Shown: positions 1 to 13,121 of the stretch, one piece after another
Layout: each line of letters starts with the position of its first letter
Position numbering within the stretch: the first letter of the stretch is position 1
DNA from: Actinomyces urinae
GTDB lineage: Bacteria; Actinomycetota; Actinomycetes; Actinomycetales; Actinomycetaceae
DNA length: 64,000 nt
Assembly (NCBI RefSeq): GCF_900119695.1
Contig: NZ_LT632547.1
Location: forward strand, 1-64,000
Reading direction: 5' to 3'
Program-made: the position numbers and the translations under genes
The notes under the pieces: generated by a model
Databases searched by the model: none
Told to the model about the DNA's origin: nothing
The model's input: only the letters and a program-made list of their open reading frames with translations

Positions 1-4990
<4,990 letters not shown>

Positions 4991-4998
<8 letters not shown>

Positions 4999-5022
4999 AA
5001 CAACCAAACAACATGACAAACA
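4991..5022 (+). other. 3' arm of predicted 23S rRNA processing stalk
   Basis: A/C-rich segment that is the approximate reverse complement of the T/G-rich bases just before 23S (about 1872-1902). It begins the 23S-5S spacer, which runs to about 5170 and contains no recognisable tRNA. Confidence 0.6.
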
Positions 5023-5170
5023 GGAATCCTGTTTGCTCGTAACTACTATGCAAACCACTACCAACCCCACACACTCCAAGGCGTGTAAACGCTAACCGCG
5101 TGTGTGCAGCGAACACTGCTGGTAAACCATTTTGGTTAATACTAGCGTGTTTGGCAGGTTGGCTGATATT

Positions 5171-5290
5171 TTTGCGGTGGTCATAGCCACGGGGAAACGC
5201 CCAGTATTCCTTTCCGAACCTGGAAGCTAAGCCCGTGAACGCCGATGGTACTGCACCTGGTAGGGTGTGGGAGAGTAGGAAACCACCGCT
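5171..5290 (+). rRNA. rrf: 5S ribosomal RNA
   Basis: About 119 bases with the 5S pattern: GCGGTGGTCATAGCC at the start, GGGGAAACGCCC, CCGAACCTGGAAGCTAAGC in the loop B/C region, GCCGATGGTACTGC, and the closing strand GGAAACCACCGC that pairs with the 5' end. Third gene of the rRNA operon, followed at once by a strong hairpin. Ends are approximate. Confidence 0.95.
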
Positions 5291-5301
5291 ACCACACTCA
5301 A

Positions 5302-5344
5302 TTTGAGGGGGCTGCTAACCAAGCCGGTTAGCAGCCCCCTCAAA
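5302..5344 (+). terminator. rRNA operon terminator hairpin
   Basis: A perfect 19-bp inverted repeat, 5302-5320 with 5326-5344, enclosing the 5-base loop AAGCC. It follows 5S by about 11 bases. No run of T follows on the plus strand; the stem itself ends in AAA, and an A/C-rich stretch comes next. By position and strength it is the end of the rRNA operon. Confidence 0.85.
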
Positions 5345-5681
5345 ACAATTCACCCAGTAGTCGGCCCCAAAACCATACACACACCCCACAAACACAACAA
5401 CACAGACACATGAGGCTGCCACTACCCGTAGTAAGCCACCGGCCTCCTCCCAGTGGGGCGTACCGCCAAGTCATGTACGCCTTTCACAGAAATCACCATT
5501 ACAAACGCGCATAAGGCGTTCGGGCTGGGAGGCTCTTCGGCATTGATCGATCCCTTTAGCGCGCTAGCTCACCAACATGCGCTCCCAAAGTATGCCTATT
5601 AGGCGGTATTATGAGGGTTGCACAATCCTGAGGTAGGAGCCGTGCCAGCCAGATACGTGGCTGCGGAAGACAAGAGGAATA
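5345..5681. other. Intergenic region between rRNA operon and RGG/HAD gene
   Basis: 337 bases without a convincing gene. The first ~65 bases are almost pure A and C on this strand. A purine-rich AAGACAAGAGGAATA precedes the downstream ATG and holds a weak ribosome-binding site. A TATTAT at 5607-5612 could be a -10 box, but I see no good -35 partner. The inverted repeat CAGCCAGATACGTGGCTG at 5648-5665 could form a short hairpin in the leader of the downstream gene. No tRNA or known small RNA was recognised. Confidence 0.5.
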
Positions 5682-8444
5682 ATGAGCGAAAACCAGCGCG
5701 GTAGAGACCGAAACTTCGATAACAGGCAGTGGCGCGGAGAGCGCGAAAATAATTTTGGCAATAGAGGACGACGCTTCGAGAATAGGGGTGAGGGCGGCCG
5801 ACGCAGGTTTGACGGCGAACGCTCGGATTTTGGAAACCGCGGTGGACGTTTTGGCCGTGACGGCAATGGCGAGGGCCGACGAGAGCGCAACTTTGACCGC
5901 AATGATCGTGGTTTCCGCCGAGATGATCGTGGGTACCGCCAGTTTGATCGCAATGAGCGCGGTGGTAGGCGTTTTGACAACGATCGCGGGTACCGTCGTG
6001 ATGACAACCGCCGTCGTTTTAGTTCCGATGACCGTGGAGGCCGGCGCTTTGAGCGTGGCGATCGCGACTTCCGCCGCAACGACCGTGGAGGCCGCCGCTT
6101 CGAGAATGAGGACCGCCCACGTCGACGTTTTGACCGTGATGATCGTAACTTCTCGGGCGATGGTCGTTCGGACCGCAGGTTTGGGCGCGGCGAAAGCGAC
6201 TTTGGAGGACGCGGGCGTGATGACCGTAGAGGACGTCAGTTCAACCGTGAAGATCGCCCGGGTCGCAGGTTTGACCGCGATGACAGGCGCGAACGTGACT
6301 TTGGCCGAAAAAACCCGGGTGGTCGCAGGTTTGACCGAGACGATCGTCGTTCCGGCTTTAACCGCGAAGGTGGCGGGCGTCGGAATTTCGATTCCGACAG
6401 GTACCGTAATCAGCAGTTCAACCGGTTTGAAGACCAGCACGATGTGGCAGCCGCAGCCTACGACAAATTCGATGACGAGTTCGCGGAGCGTAGCAACCAG
6501 ATTGAGGGATTGCCGATCCCGGATGGGTTGGAGGGCCAAGAGCTTGACGCCGCGGCGTACGAGACCCTCGCAACTCTAGGTGCACACAGCCAGGAAGAAG
6601 TTGCGAAGCTCCTTGTTATGGCCGGTCAGCTGATTGACATGGATCCGGAGCGTGCCTACACGTACGCGCAGGCGGCGGTTAGCCGTGCTGGCCGCGTCGA
6701 CATTGTGCGTGAAGCCGCCGCTCTCACTGCTTATGCTACCGAGCGCTACCAGGAGGCTCTGCGTGAAGTGCGAGCCGTGCGCCGTATGCGTAACGATTTT
6801 TCGCTCCGCGCTGTTGAAGCAGATTGTGAGCGCGGCCTTGGAAAACCAGAGAAGGCAATTGAGCTCATTGATGAAACCGATCTTTCCCAGCTAGACGTTG
6901 CGGAGCAGGTTGAGCTGGTTCTTGTAGCTGCTGGCGCTCGCTCAGATTTAGGAGAGAACGACACCGCACTGGTGCTCGTCGAAGATGCTCTGGCTAAGCT
7001 CGGTCCGGATGCTGACGATGAGCTTCGAAGCCGTTTGATGAGCGCGCAAGCTGACCATCTGCGTTCTCTTGGTCGCGGCGAAGAAGCTGACGAAGTCGAA
7101 GCTTCGATGCCGGCTCTGCCTGAGGACAATGACATTCTTGACCTTAAGATGATGGCGGAATCGGATGTGGATGACGTGCGCTCGGATCTGAAGGGTTCCG
7201 ATGAACCGCTATCGCAGCGTTACGACACACTCCTGCTTGACCTTGACGGTGTGTGCTATCACGGTAGCCAGCCCGTTGCACATGCCGCGCAGAGTGTCTC
7301 AGAGGCTGTGAATGCGGGGATGAAGCACGCGTTTGTAACGAACAACTCCTCGCGCACGCCAAAGGCCGTGGCTGCTCAGCTGGCTGATCTGGGATTCCCG
7401 GCGATGCCTGAGGACGTCATGACCTCCGCGATGGACGCGGTGAACCTAATGGGTGAAGACCTCGAGCCGGGAGCAAAAGTACTCGTAATTGGTGGCGAGG
7501 GCTTGCGCGAAGCTGTTACGAATGGTGGATTTGAGATCGTCGATTCCGCCGATGACAATCCGGATGCAGTAGTGCAGGGGCTTGATAAGAGCCTGGGATG
7601 GGCAGAGCTGTCTGAAGCTGCATACGCGGTTACCAACGGCGCTGCCTACTATGCGACCAACATGGACGGCTCGCTGCCAACCGAGCGCGGTTTTGCGCTG
7701 GGTAACGGCGCTCTTGTGCGCGCCGTCCGCTACGCGAGTGGCAAGAAGCCGAAGGTCTCAGGCAAGCCATTGCCCGCTATCTTCCGCGGCGCCATTGAGA
7801 TGGTTGGGGGAGAGCATGCTGTCGCCATTGGCGACAGGCTGGAGACCGATGTTGCTGGAGCGCTTTCAGCTTCGATCCCGTCGATGCACGTGTTGACCGG
7901 CGTCCATGACGCGCGCTCGGTAATCCTTGCGGATCGTGGTTTGCGTCCCCAGCTCGTACACACCGATATGCGCGGTCTCAATGAGCCGCATCCCCGTCCT
8001 CGTCACCATCGCGACGGCACCTGGAGTTGTGGCGTTGGTCAGATAGCAAAGGTCGTGGCAGGCAGGCTGACTCTCGATGGCGTAACGCTTTTGGAAGACG
8101 GCGCTACCGTCACGCTCGACTCCTACAGAGCTCTTATTGCGGCTGCTTGGGAGTACGCGCGGGAGCATGACTCGAAGGTATTTTGCCCGCTGATCACCGT
8201 TGTGGACAACGATGATCCCGCAGGAATTTTGGAGCCCGTTGAACCTGAGGCGGAAGAACCCGTAGTGGCAGAGTCAACCGATCTGGACGATATGCCCGCC
8301 TCGGATGTAAGCGATGAGGAGCTGGCGCAGGTGGATGTGGAATCCGTTGCGGCATTCTTGCCCGGTGAGGAAGATCTGGAGGAGCTACTTGAAGAGACTC
8401 GTCATCTTGCTGAAGAGGACGAGGAATCGCAGGAGTCTGAGTGA
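5682..8444 (+). CDS. RGG-rich / helical-repeat / HAD-phosphatase fusion protein
   Basis: A 920-residue protein in three parts. Residues 1 to about 245 are a low-complexity Arg/Gly/Asp/Phe tail with recurring RRFDRDDR and GGRRF units, like eukaryotic RGG RNA-binding tails. Residues about 260-500 are Ala/Leu/Glu-rich and helical with a TPR-like look. Residues about 513-765 are a NagD-type HAD phosphatase: D520-L-D522 (motif I), TNNSS (II), the KPLP lysine (III) and GDRLETD (IV) are all intact. The C-terminal ~80 residues are strongly acidic. In Mycobacterium two adjacent genes, a TPR-like protein and a HAD hydrolase, sit just before the small gene and tlyA, so this looks like their fusion plus an added tail. 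The substrate is unknown; small phosphate esters are typical of the family. Start ATG 5682 has only a weak purine-rich ribosome-binding site. Confidence 0.85.
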   Translation: MSENQRGRDRNFDNRQWRGERENNFGNRGRRFENRGEGGRRRFDGERSDFGNRGGRFGRDGNGEGRRERNFDRNDRGFRRDDRGYRQFDRNERGGRRFDNDRGYRRDDNRRRFSSDDRGGRRFERGDRDFRRNDRGGRRFENEDRPRRRFDRDDRNFSGDGRSDRRFGRGESDFGGRGRDDRRGRQFNREDRPGRRFDRDDRRERDFGRKNPGGRRFDRDDRRSGFNREGGGRRNFDSDRYRNQQFNRFEDQHDVAAAAYDKFDDEFAERSNQIEGLPIPDGLEGQELDAAAYETLATLGAHSQEEVAKLLVMAGQLIDMDPERAYTYAQAAVSRAGRVDIVREAAALTAYATERYQEALREVRAVRRMRNDFSLRAVEADCERGLGKPEKAIELIDETDLSQLDVAEQVELVLVAAGARSDLGENDTALVLVEDALAKLGPDADDELRSRLMSAQADHLRSLGRGEEADEVEASMPALPEDNDILDLKMMAESDVDDVRSDLKGSDEPLSQRYDTLLLDLDGVCYHGSQPVAHAAQSVSEAVNAGMKHAFVTNNSSRTPKAVAAQLADLGFPAMPEDVMTSAMDAVNLMGEDLEPGAKVLVIGGEGLREAVTNGGFEIVDSADDNPDAVVQGLDKSLGWAELSEAAYAVTNGAAYYATNMDGSLPTERGFALGNGALVRAVRYASGKKPKVSGKPLPAIFRGAIEMVGGEHAVAIGDRLETDVAGALSASIPSMHVLTGVHDARSVILADRGLRPQLVHTDMRGLNEPHPRPRHHRDGTWSCGVGQIAKVVAGRLTLDGVTLLEDGATVTLDSYRALIAAAWEYAREHDSKVFCPLITVVDNDDPAGILEPVEPEAEEPVVAESTDLDDMPASDVSDEELAQVDVESVAAFLPGEEDLEELLEETRHLAEEDEESQESE

Positions 8445-8578
8445 ATCTGGAGCAGTGGGAGGAAGACTGGGAGCAAGCTGAAAACCTGCCTCTAGTTCAG
8501 CGCCTTGCGAAGCTGAAGCAAGCTGAGGCAGAGCTGTCGGCCCAGCTTGAGGGCGGGACCGAGCAGTGGCACGCCTAA
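8441..8578 (+). CDS. 45-residue conserved-position small protein
   Basis: GTG at 8441 shares bases with the TGA of the preceding gene (GTGA overlap) and reads through to TAA at 8576-8578, overlapping the tlyA start by 13 bases. The protein is short and charged: it begins MNLEQWEEDWEQAENLP, then carries a Lys/Ala/Glu/Leu helix, and ends in GTEQWHA. In Mycobacterium a small gene of about 58 codons occupies this exact slot between the HAD gene and tlyA, which supports it as real. Tight overlap on both sides implies translational coupling. Function is unknown; a short amphipathic helix is all I can see. Confidence 0.7.
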   Translation: MNLEQWEEDWEQAENLPLVQRLAKLKQAEAELSAQLEGGTEQWHA

Positions 8579-9399
8579 GACGTATCGATGCGGAGATGGT
8601 GCGACGTTCGCTCGCGCCATCTCGCTCGAAGGCGCAAGAACTGATTCATGCTGGTTTCGTTAAGCTGGATGGGGAAGTTGTTACCAAGCCTGCTAGGCAG
8701 ATGGATCCGGCGCAGGCATTGATTGTGGATGAAAGCTCCTCGCCAGATTATGCGTCTAGAGGTGCATACAAGCTCGCGGGTGCTCTTGAGGTCCTCGGTG
8801 ATCTCGCTCCGGTGATCCGCGGTCAGCGTTGCCTTGATGCGGGAGCATCGACCGGTGGTTTTACAGACGTGCTACTACGCGCGGGCGCTACGCAGGTGGT
8901 GGCCGTTGATGTGGGTTACGGGCAGCTGGTATGGCGCCTGCAGTCCGACCCACGCGTTGAGGTTAAAGACCGGACAAATGTTCGCTACTTGTTGCCTGAA
9001 GACGTGGCGCCGTCACCAACGGTTGTAGTGTCGGATCTTTCCTTCATTTCTCTAACTTTGGTGCTACCGGCTTTGCGGAAGGTTGCGCATCCACAGGCTG
9101 ATTTCTTGTTGATGGTGAAACCGCAGTTTGAGGTGGGCAAGGATAAGCTAGGGGCAAAAGGCGTGGTTCGGGATACCGCACTGCATCACTTTGCTGTTCG
9201 CCAAGTCTTGGACAAAGCCGCTGAGTTGGATCTGAAGGTTTACGGTTTGGCGGCTAGTCCTCTTCCCGGCCCCGCAGGAAATGTTGAGTATTTTGTGGCG
9301 TTGAAGTCGGAGCACCCGGCAGCAATCAGTCAGGCAGATCTGGATGATCGGATTGCACAGGCGATCGCAGACGGTCCGGCCGGTAACCACCTAAGTTAG
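8566..9399 (+). CDS. tlyA: TlyA-family rRNA 2'-O-methyltransferase
   Basis: 277 residues. An N-terminal S4 RNA-binding domain (about 2-62; RSKAQELIHAGFVKLDG) is followed by an FtsJ-like Rossmann methyltransferase with SAM-binding CLDAGASTGGFTD at about residues 87-99 and a later SDLSFISL strand. TlyA transfers a methyl from SAM to ribose 2'-OH at 16S C1409 and 23S C1920 (E. coli numbering). Both targets are present in the rRNA genes here (about 1407 and 4023). In mycobacteria loss of TlyA gives capreomycin resistance. Start GTG 8566 overlaps the small gene upstream; MARLRRIDAE matches the usual TlyA N-terminus. nadK follows after 8 bases. Confidence 0.93.
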   Translation: MARLRRIDAEMVRRSLAPSRSKAQELIHAGFVKLDGEVVTKPARQMDPAQALIVDESSSPDYASRGAYKLAGALEVLGDLAPVIRGQRCLDAGASTGGFTDVLLRAGATQVVAVDVGYGQLVWRLQSDPRVEVKDRTNVRYLLPEDVAPSPTVVVSDLSFISLTLVLPALRKVAHPQADFLLMVKPQFEVGKDKLGAKGVVRDTALHHFAVRQVLDKAAELDLKVYGLAASPLPGPAGNVEYFVALKSEHPAAISQADLDDRIAQAIADGPAGNHLS

Positions 9400-9407
9400 G
9401 AGACTTA

Positions 9408-10247
9408 ATGCGCTCGATCATGATGATCGTGAACGAGAAGCGTGAAGACGCGGCCAAGCTGGCCTCCCAGGTGCAAGCCGCACTGGAGGAACGAGAGATC
9501 GTTGTTGTGGGCGCGGAGTCTGACCGGGATGTTGAACTGGTTCTCGTGTTCGGTGGTGATGGCACTATCTTGTGGTCGGCGCAGGCAGCGCGCGAGCGGT
9601 CTGTCCCGCTTTTGGGTGTGAATCTGGGGCATATGGGCTTCTTGGCCGAGGCCGAGGTTAGTTCCTTGGAGTCACTGGTAGATCGAGTGGCCGCGGCCGA
9701 CTATGCGGTGGAAGAACGCATGACATTGGAGCTCGATGTGCAGATGCCTGACGGTAGTGTGCAACATGATTGGGCGATCAATGAGGCAGCAATCATGCGC
9801 ACCGATCTGGCACATCCGGCTCACTTTGGTATAGGTGTGGATGGGCAGGGGGTCTCAACGTACGGGGCGGACGGAATCATTTTGTCCACTCCTACGGGAT
9901 CCACCGCGTACTCCTATTCGGCGGGCGGACCGGTAGTGTGGCCAGATACCGAGGCCGTACTGATGGCTCCGCTGGCCGCGCACGGCTTGTTCACACGGCC
10001 TTTGGTCGTCGGCCCCAACTCAGAACTTGAAGTGTCGATCTTGAAACACCAGTGGGCAGACATTGAGGTGTGGTGCGACGGTATCCGTCGCATCACCACC
10101 CCGGCAGGCACTCGAATCCTTTGCCGCCCGTCCAAAGTTCCAGTGAAGCTCGCTCGTCTATCGGATACCCCGTTCTCAGCTCGTTTGGTAGCTAAGTTCG
10201 ATCTTCCGGTCTCGGGTTGGCGGCGGCTGGGGTTGGAGGAGTCTTGA
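9408..10247 (+). CDS. nadK: NAD kinase
   Basis: 279 residues. Phosphorylates NAD+ to NADP+ with ATP or polyphosphate in the cytoplasm. The GGDGT motif (VFGGDGTILWSA, about residues 47-58), the NEAAIMR motif and the glycine-rich DGIILSTPTGSTAYSYS segment are all present and are diagnostic of the family. GGAG seven bases before ATG 9408 is a good ribosome-binding site. It sits between tlyA and recN, the order seen widely in Actinobacteria. Confidence 0.95.
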   Translation: MRSIMMIVNEKREDAAKLASQVQAALEEREIVVVGAESDRDVELVLVFGGDGTILWSAQAARERSVPLLGVNLGHMGFLAEAEVSSLESLVDRVAAADYAVEERMTLELDVQMPDGSVQHDWAINEAAIMRTDLAHPAHFGIGVDGQGVSTYGADGIILSTPTGSTAYSYSAGGPVVWPDTEAVLMAPLAAHGLFTRPLVVGPNSELEVSILKHQWADIEVWCDGIRRITTPAGTRILCRPSKVPVKLARLSDTPFSARLVAKFDLPVSGWRRLGLEES

Positions 10248-11911
10248 TCGAAGAGCTCCACATTGAGAACCTGGGTGTTCTCGAATCGGCGCACGTAGAG
10301 TTTTCACCTGGATTAACAGTGCTTACGGGCGAGACGGGTGCCGGCAAGACAATGGTGCTGTGGTCGCTTCAGCTCCTCCTTGGGCAGCGGGCCGATTCGT
10401 CTAAGATCCGGGCCGGCCAGTCGCAAGCTGTGGTTGATGGCGTGTTCACCATAGATCCGAATGTGCTTGATGAGTTTGACCTTGAAAGTGAAACCGTTGT
10501 GGTTTCGCGAAAGGTGTCGCAGTCGCGCTCGCGAGCCTATTTGGATCGCCGCCCTGCCCCAGTGTCGCTACTTGAAGATCTTGCTTCCAATCTGGCGGTT
10601 ATTCACGGCCAGTCCGATCAGATTGAATTGCGTTCTCCGCGCGCTCAGCGCGAGTTTTTAGACAAGTTTGGAGGCGCTAGCCACGCTGATCTGGTTCAGC
10701 GCTACACGGACGCGTGGAACCAGGCTGTAAATGCTAAGCGCGCCCTCGATGAGTTTTCGCGAGGTCTTGACGAGGCTGAAGCGGAGATTGCGCAGTTGCG
10801 CCCGGTGGTGCAAAAGGTCCGTTCCCTTGACCTAGTTGAGGGCGAGGATGAGGCTCTGCGCCTCGAAGCTGAGCGCATCACGAACGTGGAGGAGCTACGT
10901 AACGGCCTTGCGCTAGCATATCGCGCACTTGTGGGGGAAGACGGCGCTGGATCTGTCGATGCTGTTGGATTAGCCACCGGCCAGGTAGCAAAGCTTGAGG
11001 GGCTTGACCCAAAACTTGCTGAAATCTCTCGGCGTTTGAATGCGCAGCTCGTTGAGTTAGAAACGGTTCGCGACGACCTCGCCGAATACCTGGAGGGATT
11101 AAACGCCGATCCGTCGCGCCTGGAGTACGTACATCAGCGTCGGCGTGCCATTACTGCTCTTTTGCGTGGCCGTGCTCTTGATATTCCAGCGCTGCTCAAG
11201 TGGACTGATGAGGCTGAGGCCAGGCTTGATGACCTGGAGCGGCGCGATGATCGTATGGCTGAGCTCCAGGCCGAACTCGCGAATGCGCAAAGGCAGGTAA
11301 TTGAGGACGGGCGCAAACTCTCTAACGAACGGCACAAGTTAGCACACAGGCTTTCGAAGCTGGTGGACGCAGAGCTTGCGGGCTTATCGATGAAAGATGC
11401 GCGTCTGCTCGTAGAGTTCAAAGAGCGCGAAAAACCTGGGCCCAATGGTCTCGAGGATATTGAGATGCTTCTGCAGGCGCATCCCGATGCGAATCCGGCG
11501 CCGCTGGGGAGTGGAGCATCTGGAGGTGAGTTATCGCGCGTGATGTTGGCGTTGGAGGTGGTGCTGGCCGAGCACAGTGAGGCGTCGGCAACGAACTTAA
11601 CCTACGTGTTTGACGAAGTGGATGCAGGCGTTGGTGGCCGCGCAGCGCGTGAGGTAGGGAAACGGTTGGCCCGGCTAGCTCGTGATCGGCAGGTGCTGGT
11701 AGTGACCCACTTGGCGCAGGTAGCGGCGTGGGCGGATAGCCACCTGCTCATTACAAAGTCGGGCGCCACTACTGAAGTGAGCCGACTCACAGAAGAGGAG
11801 CGGATTGTGGAACTTGCCCGCATGCTCTCAGGGTCGGAATCGTCACAAACGGCGCGCGCGCATGCCGCTGAGCTACGTTCGCAGGTAAAGGTGGCACAAT
11901 CAAGGGTGTGA
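10244..11911 (+). CDS. recN: DNA repair ATPase RecN
   Basis: About 555 residues, SMC-like. Walker A GETGAGKT near the N-terminus, long coiled-coil arms in the middle (Arg/Glu/Leu-rich, about residues 150-370), the ABC signature GASGGELSRVML and Walker B YVFDEVDAGVGG near the C-terminus. RecN acts early in recombinational repair of double-strand breaks. I chose TTG 10244, which overlaps the nadK TGA and gives IEELHIENLGVLESA, the usual RecN N-terminus. GGAGGA lies only 3 bases before it, so the in-frame TTG at 10217 remains an alternative. Confidence 0.93.
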   Translation: MIEELHIENLGVLESAHVEFSPGLTVLTGETGAGKTMVLWSLQLLLGQRADSSKIRAGQSQAVVDGVFTIDPNVLDEFDLESETVVVSRKVSQSRSRAYLDRRPAPVSLLEDLASNLAVIHGQSDQIELRSPRAQREFLDKFGGASHADLVQRYTDAWNQAVNAKRALDEFSRGLDEAEAEIAQLRPVVQKVRSLDLVEGEDEALRLEAERITNVEELRNGLALAYRALVGEDGAGSVDAVGLATGQVAKLEGLDPKLAEISRRLNAQLVELETVRDDLAEYLEGLNADPSRLEYVHQRRRAITALLRGRALDIPALLKWTDEAEARLDDLERRDDRMAELQAELANAQRQVIEDGRKLSNERHKLAHRLSKLVDAELAGLSMKDARLLVEFKEREKPGPNGLEDIEMLLQAHPDANPAPLGSGASGGELSRVMLALEVVLAEHSEASATNLTYVFDEVDAGVGGRAAREVGKRLARLARDRQVLVVTHLAQVAAWADSHLLITKSGATTEVSRLTEEERIVELARMLSGSESSQTARAHAAELRSQVKVAQSRV

Positions 11912-13110
11912 AGCGTTTCTTTAAAAAAGCTAAGAACCAGGTTGAGTTGCCCGGCGAAGGCTTAAGAGTGCGCGTGGACGAGCGCACGAAGAAGCTGGCT
12001 CGCCGCTTGGAAGAGGGCGAGATAGCGGTTATCGACCACGAGGATATTGACCGCGTTGCGGCCGAGTCTTTGGTGGCTGCCAAACCGGTGGCCGTGCTGA
12101 ATGCGGCGAAATCAACCACGGGTCGTTATCCCAACTTGGGTCCGTCGATCCTGCTTGAGTCTGGGATCATCTTGATTGATGATCTTGGTCCGGACATCAT
12201 GACCCTGCATGAGGGGCAGGCGGTGAGTATTGATGGAGATTCGGTATTCGCTGGAGACAAGCTCGTGGCGCAGGGTATTCGGCAAACGGTAGAGACGAAT
12301 GATCAGGCGATGGCGCTTGCCCGCGATGGAATGTCGAGCCAGATTGAGGCATTCGCAGCTAACACTATGGAGTATCTGGCGCGTGAACGGGACCTATTGC
12401 TCAACGCGGTTGGCATTCCTGATGTTAAGACGAAGTTCAAGGGTCGCCACATGTTGGTGGTTGTGCGAGGCTACCATTACAAGGAAGACCTTGCTCTTTT
12501 GAAGGCATACATCCGCGACTACCGGCCGGTGCTGGTTGGCGTAGACGGTGGTGCGGATGCGATTCTAGAGTCCGGGTTCAAGCCGGACATGATAATCGGC
12601 GACATGGATTCGGTGTCTGATAAGGCCTTAACGTGTGGCGCTGAGATCGTGGTGCACGCATATCGTGATGGAAGAGCTCCAGGCTTGGAGCGCGTGGAAC
12701 GCATTGGCGTTGAACACGTGGTGTTTCCCGCAACGGGCACGTCAGAGGATGCGGCTATGCTCCTCGGTGATGCTAAGGGAGCAAGTTTGATCGTTACTCT
12801 TGGTACGCATACGACGCTGGTGGAGTTCTTGGATAAGGGCCGCTCCGGTATGGCTTCCACGTTCTTTACGCGTTTGGTTGTGGGTCCAAAGCTGGTGGAC
12901 GCGAAGGGCGTGTCAAGGATTTATCGCACGCGAATTTCTTCCCTGCAGCTGTTCATGCTTTCAGCTGCGGGCATTTTGGCTTTGATTATTGCGCTTGCGG
13001 TTACGCCCGCGGGGCAAACATTTTTGCAGATTATGGCAGTGTATTTTTCTGATGTCGTTGACGTCGTGCGCGGCTGGCTTGGTTTGGCGCCGGGTGCGCC
13101 CCTTACGTGA
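11908..13110 (+). CDS. steA: SteA-like cell-separation protein
   Basis: 400 residues; GTG overlaps the recN TGA by 4 bases. The middle (about 180-330) has the thiamin-pyrophosphokinase-like fold, with GVDGGADAILESGFKPD and GDMDSVSD recognisable. A hydrophobic segment at about residues 348-370 is a single membrane helix near the C-terminus, leaving a short tail. In Corynebacterium glutamicum SteA and SteB form a membrane complex needed for activating peptidoglycan hydrolysis at cell separation; Mycobacterium has the same pair after recN. Followed directly by steB, as expected. Confidence 0.85.
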   Translation: MKRFFKKAKNQVELPGEGLRVRVDERTKKLARRLEEGEIAVIDHEDIDRVAAESLVAAKPVAVLNAAKSTTGRYPNLGPSILLESGIILIDDLGPDIMTLHEGQAVSIDGDSVFAGDKLVAQGIRQTVETNDQAMALARDGMSSQIEAFAANTMEYLARERDLLLNAVGIPDVKTKFKGRHMLVVVRGYHYKEDLALLKAYIRDYRPVLVGVDGGADAILESGFKPDMIIGDMDSVSDKALTCGAEIVVHAYRDGRAPGLERVERIGVEHVVFPATGTSEDAAMLLGDAKGASLIVTLGTHTTLVEFLDKGRSGMASTFFTRLVVGPKLVDAKGVSRIYRTRISSLQLFMLSAAGILALIIALAVTPAGQTFLQIMAVYFSDVVDVVRGWLGLAPGAPLT

Positions 13111-13121
13111 GTGGAGGAACA

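Noticed and set aside
5800-6420. CRISPR-like direct repeats
   Set aside because: The repeats are irregular, in frame with codons and encode RGG units; there are no spacers of even length.
5556-6539. 327-codon open frame on the minus strand
   Set aside because: It lies opposite the RGG repeat region. The repeating Arg/Asp codons of the real gene keep the other frames open, and the product is a monotonous Val/Thr/Ala/Lys string with no family.
5755-6579. 274-codon open frame in another plus frame
   Set aside because: Another by-product of the same repeats; it ends where the repeats end and has no ribosome-binding site.
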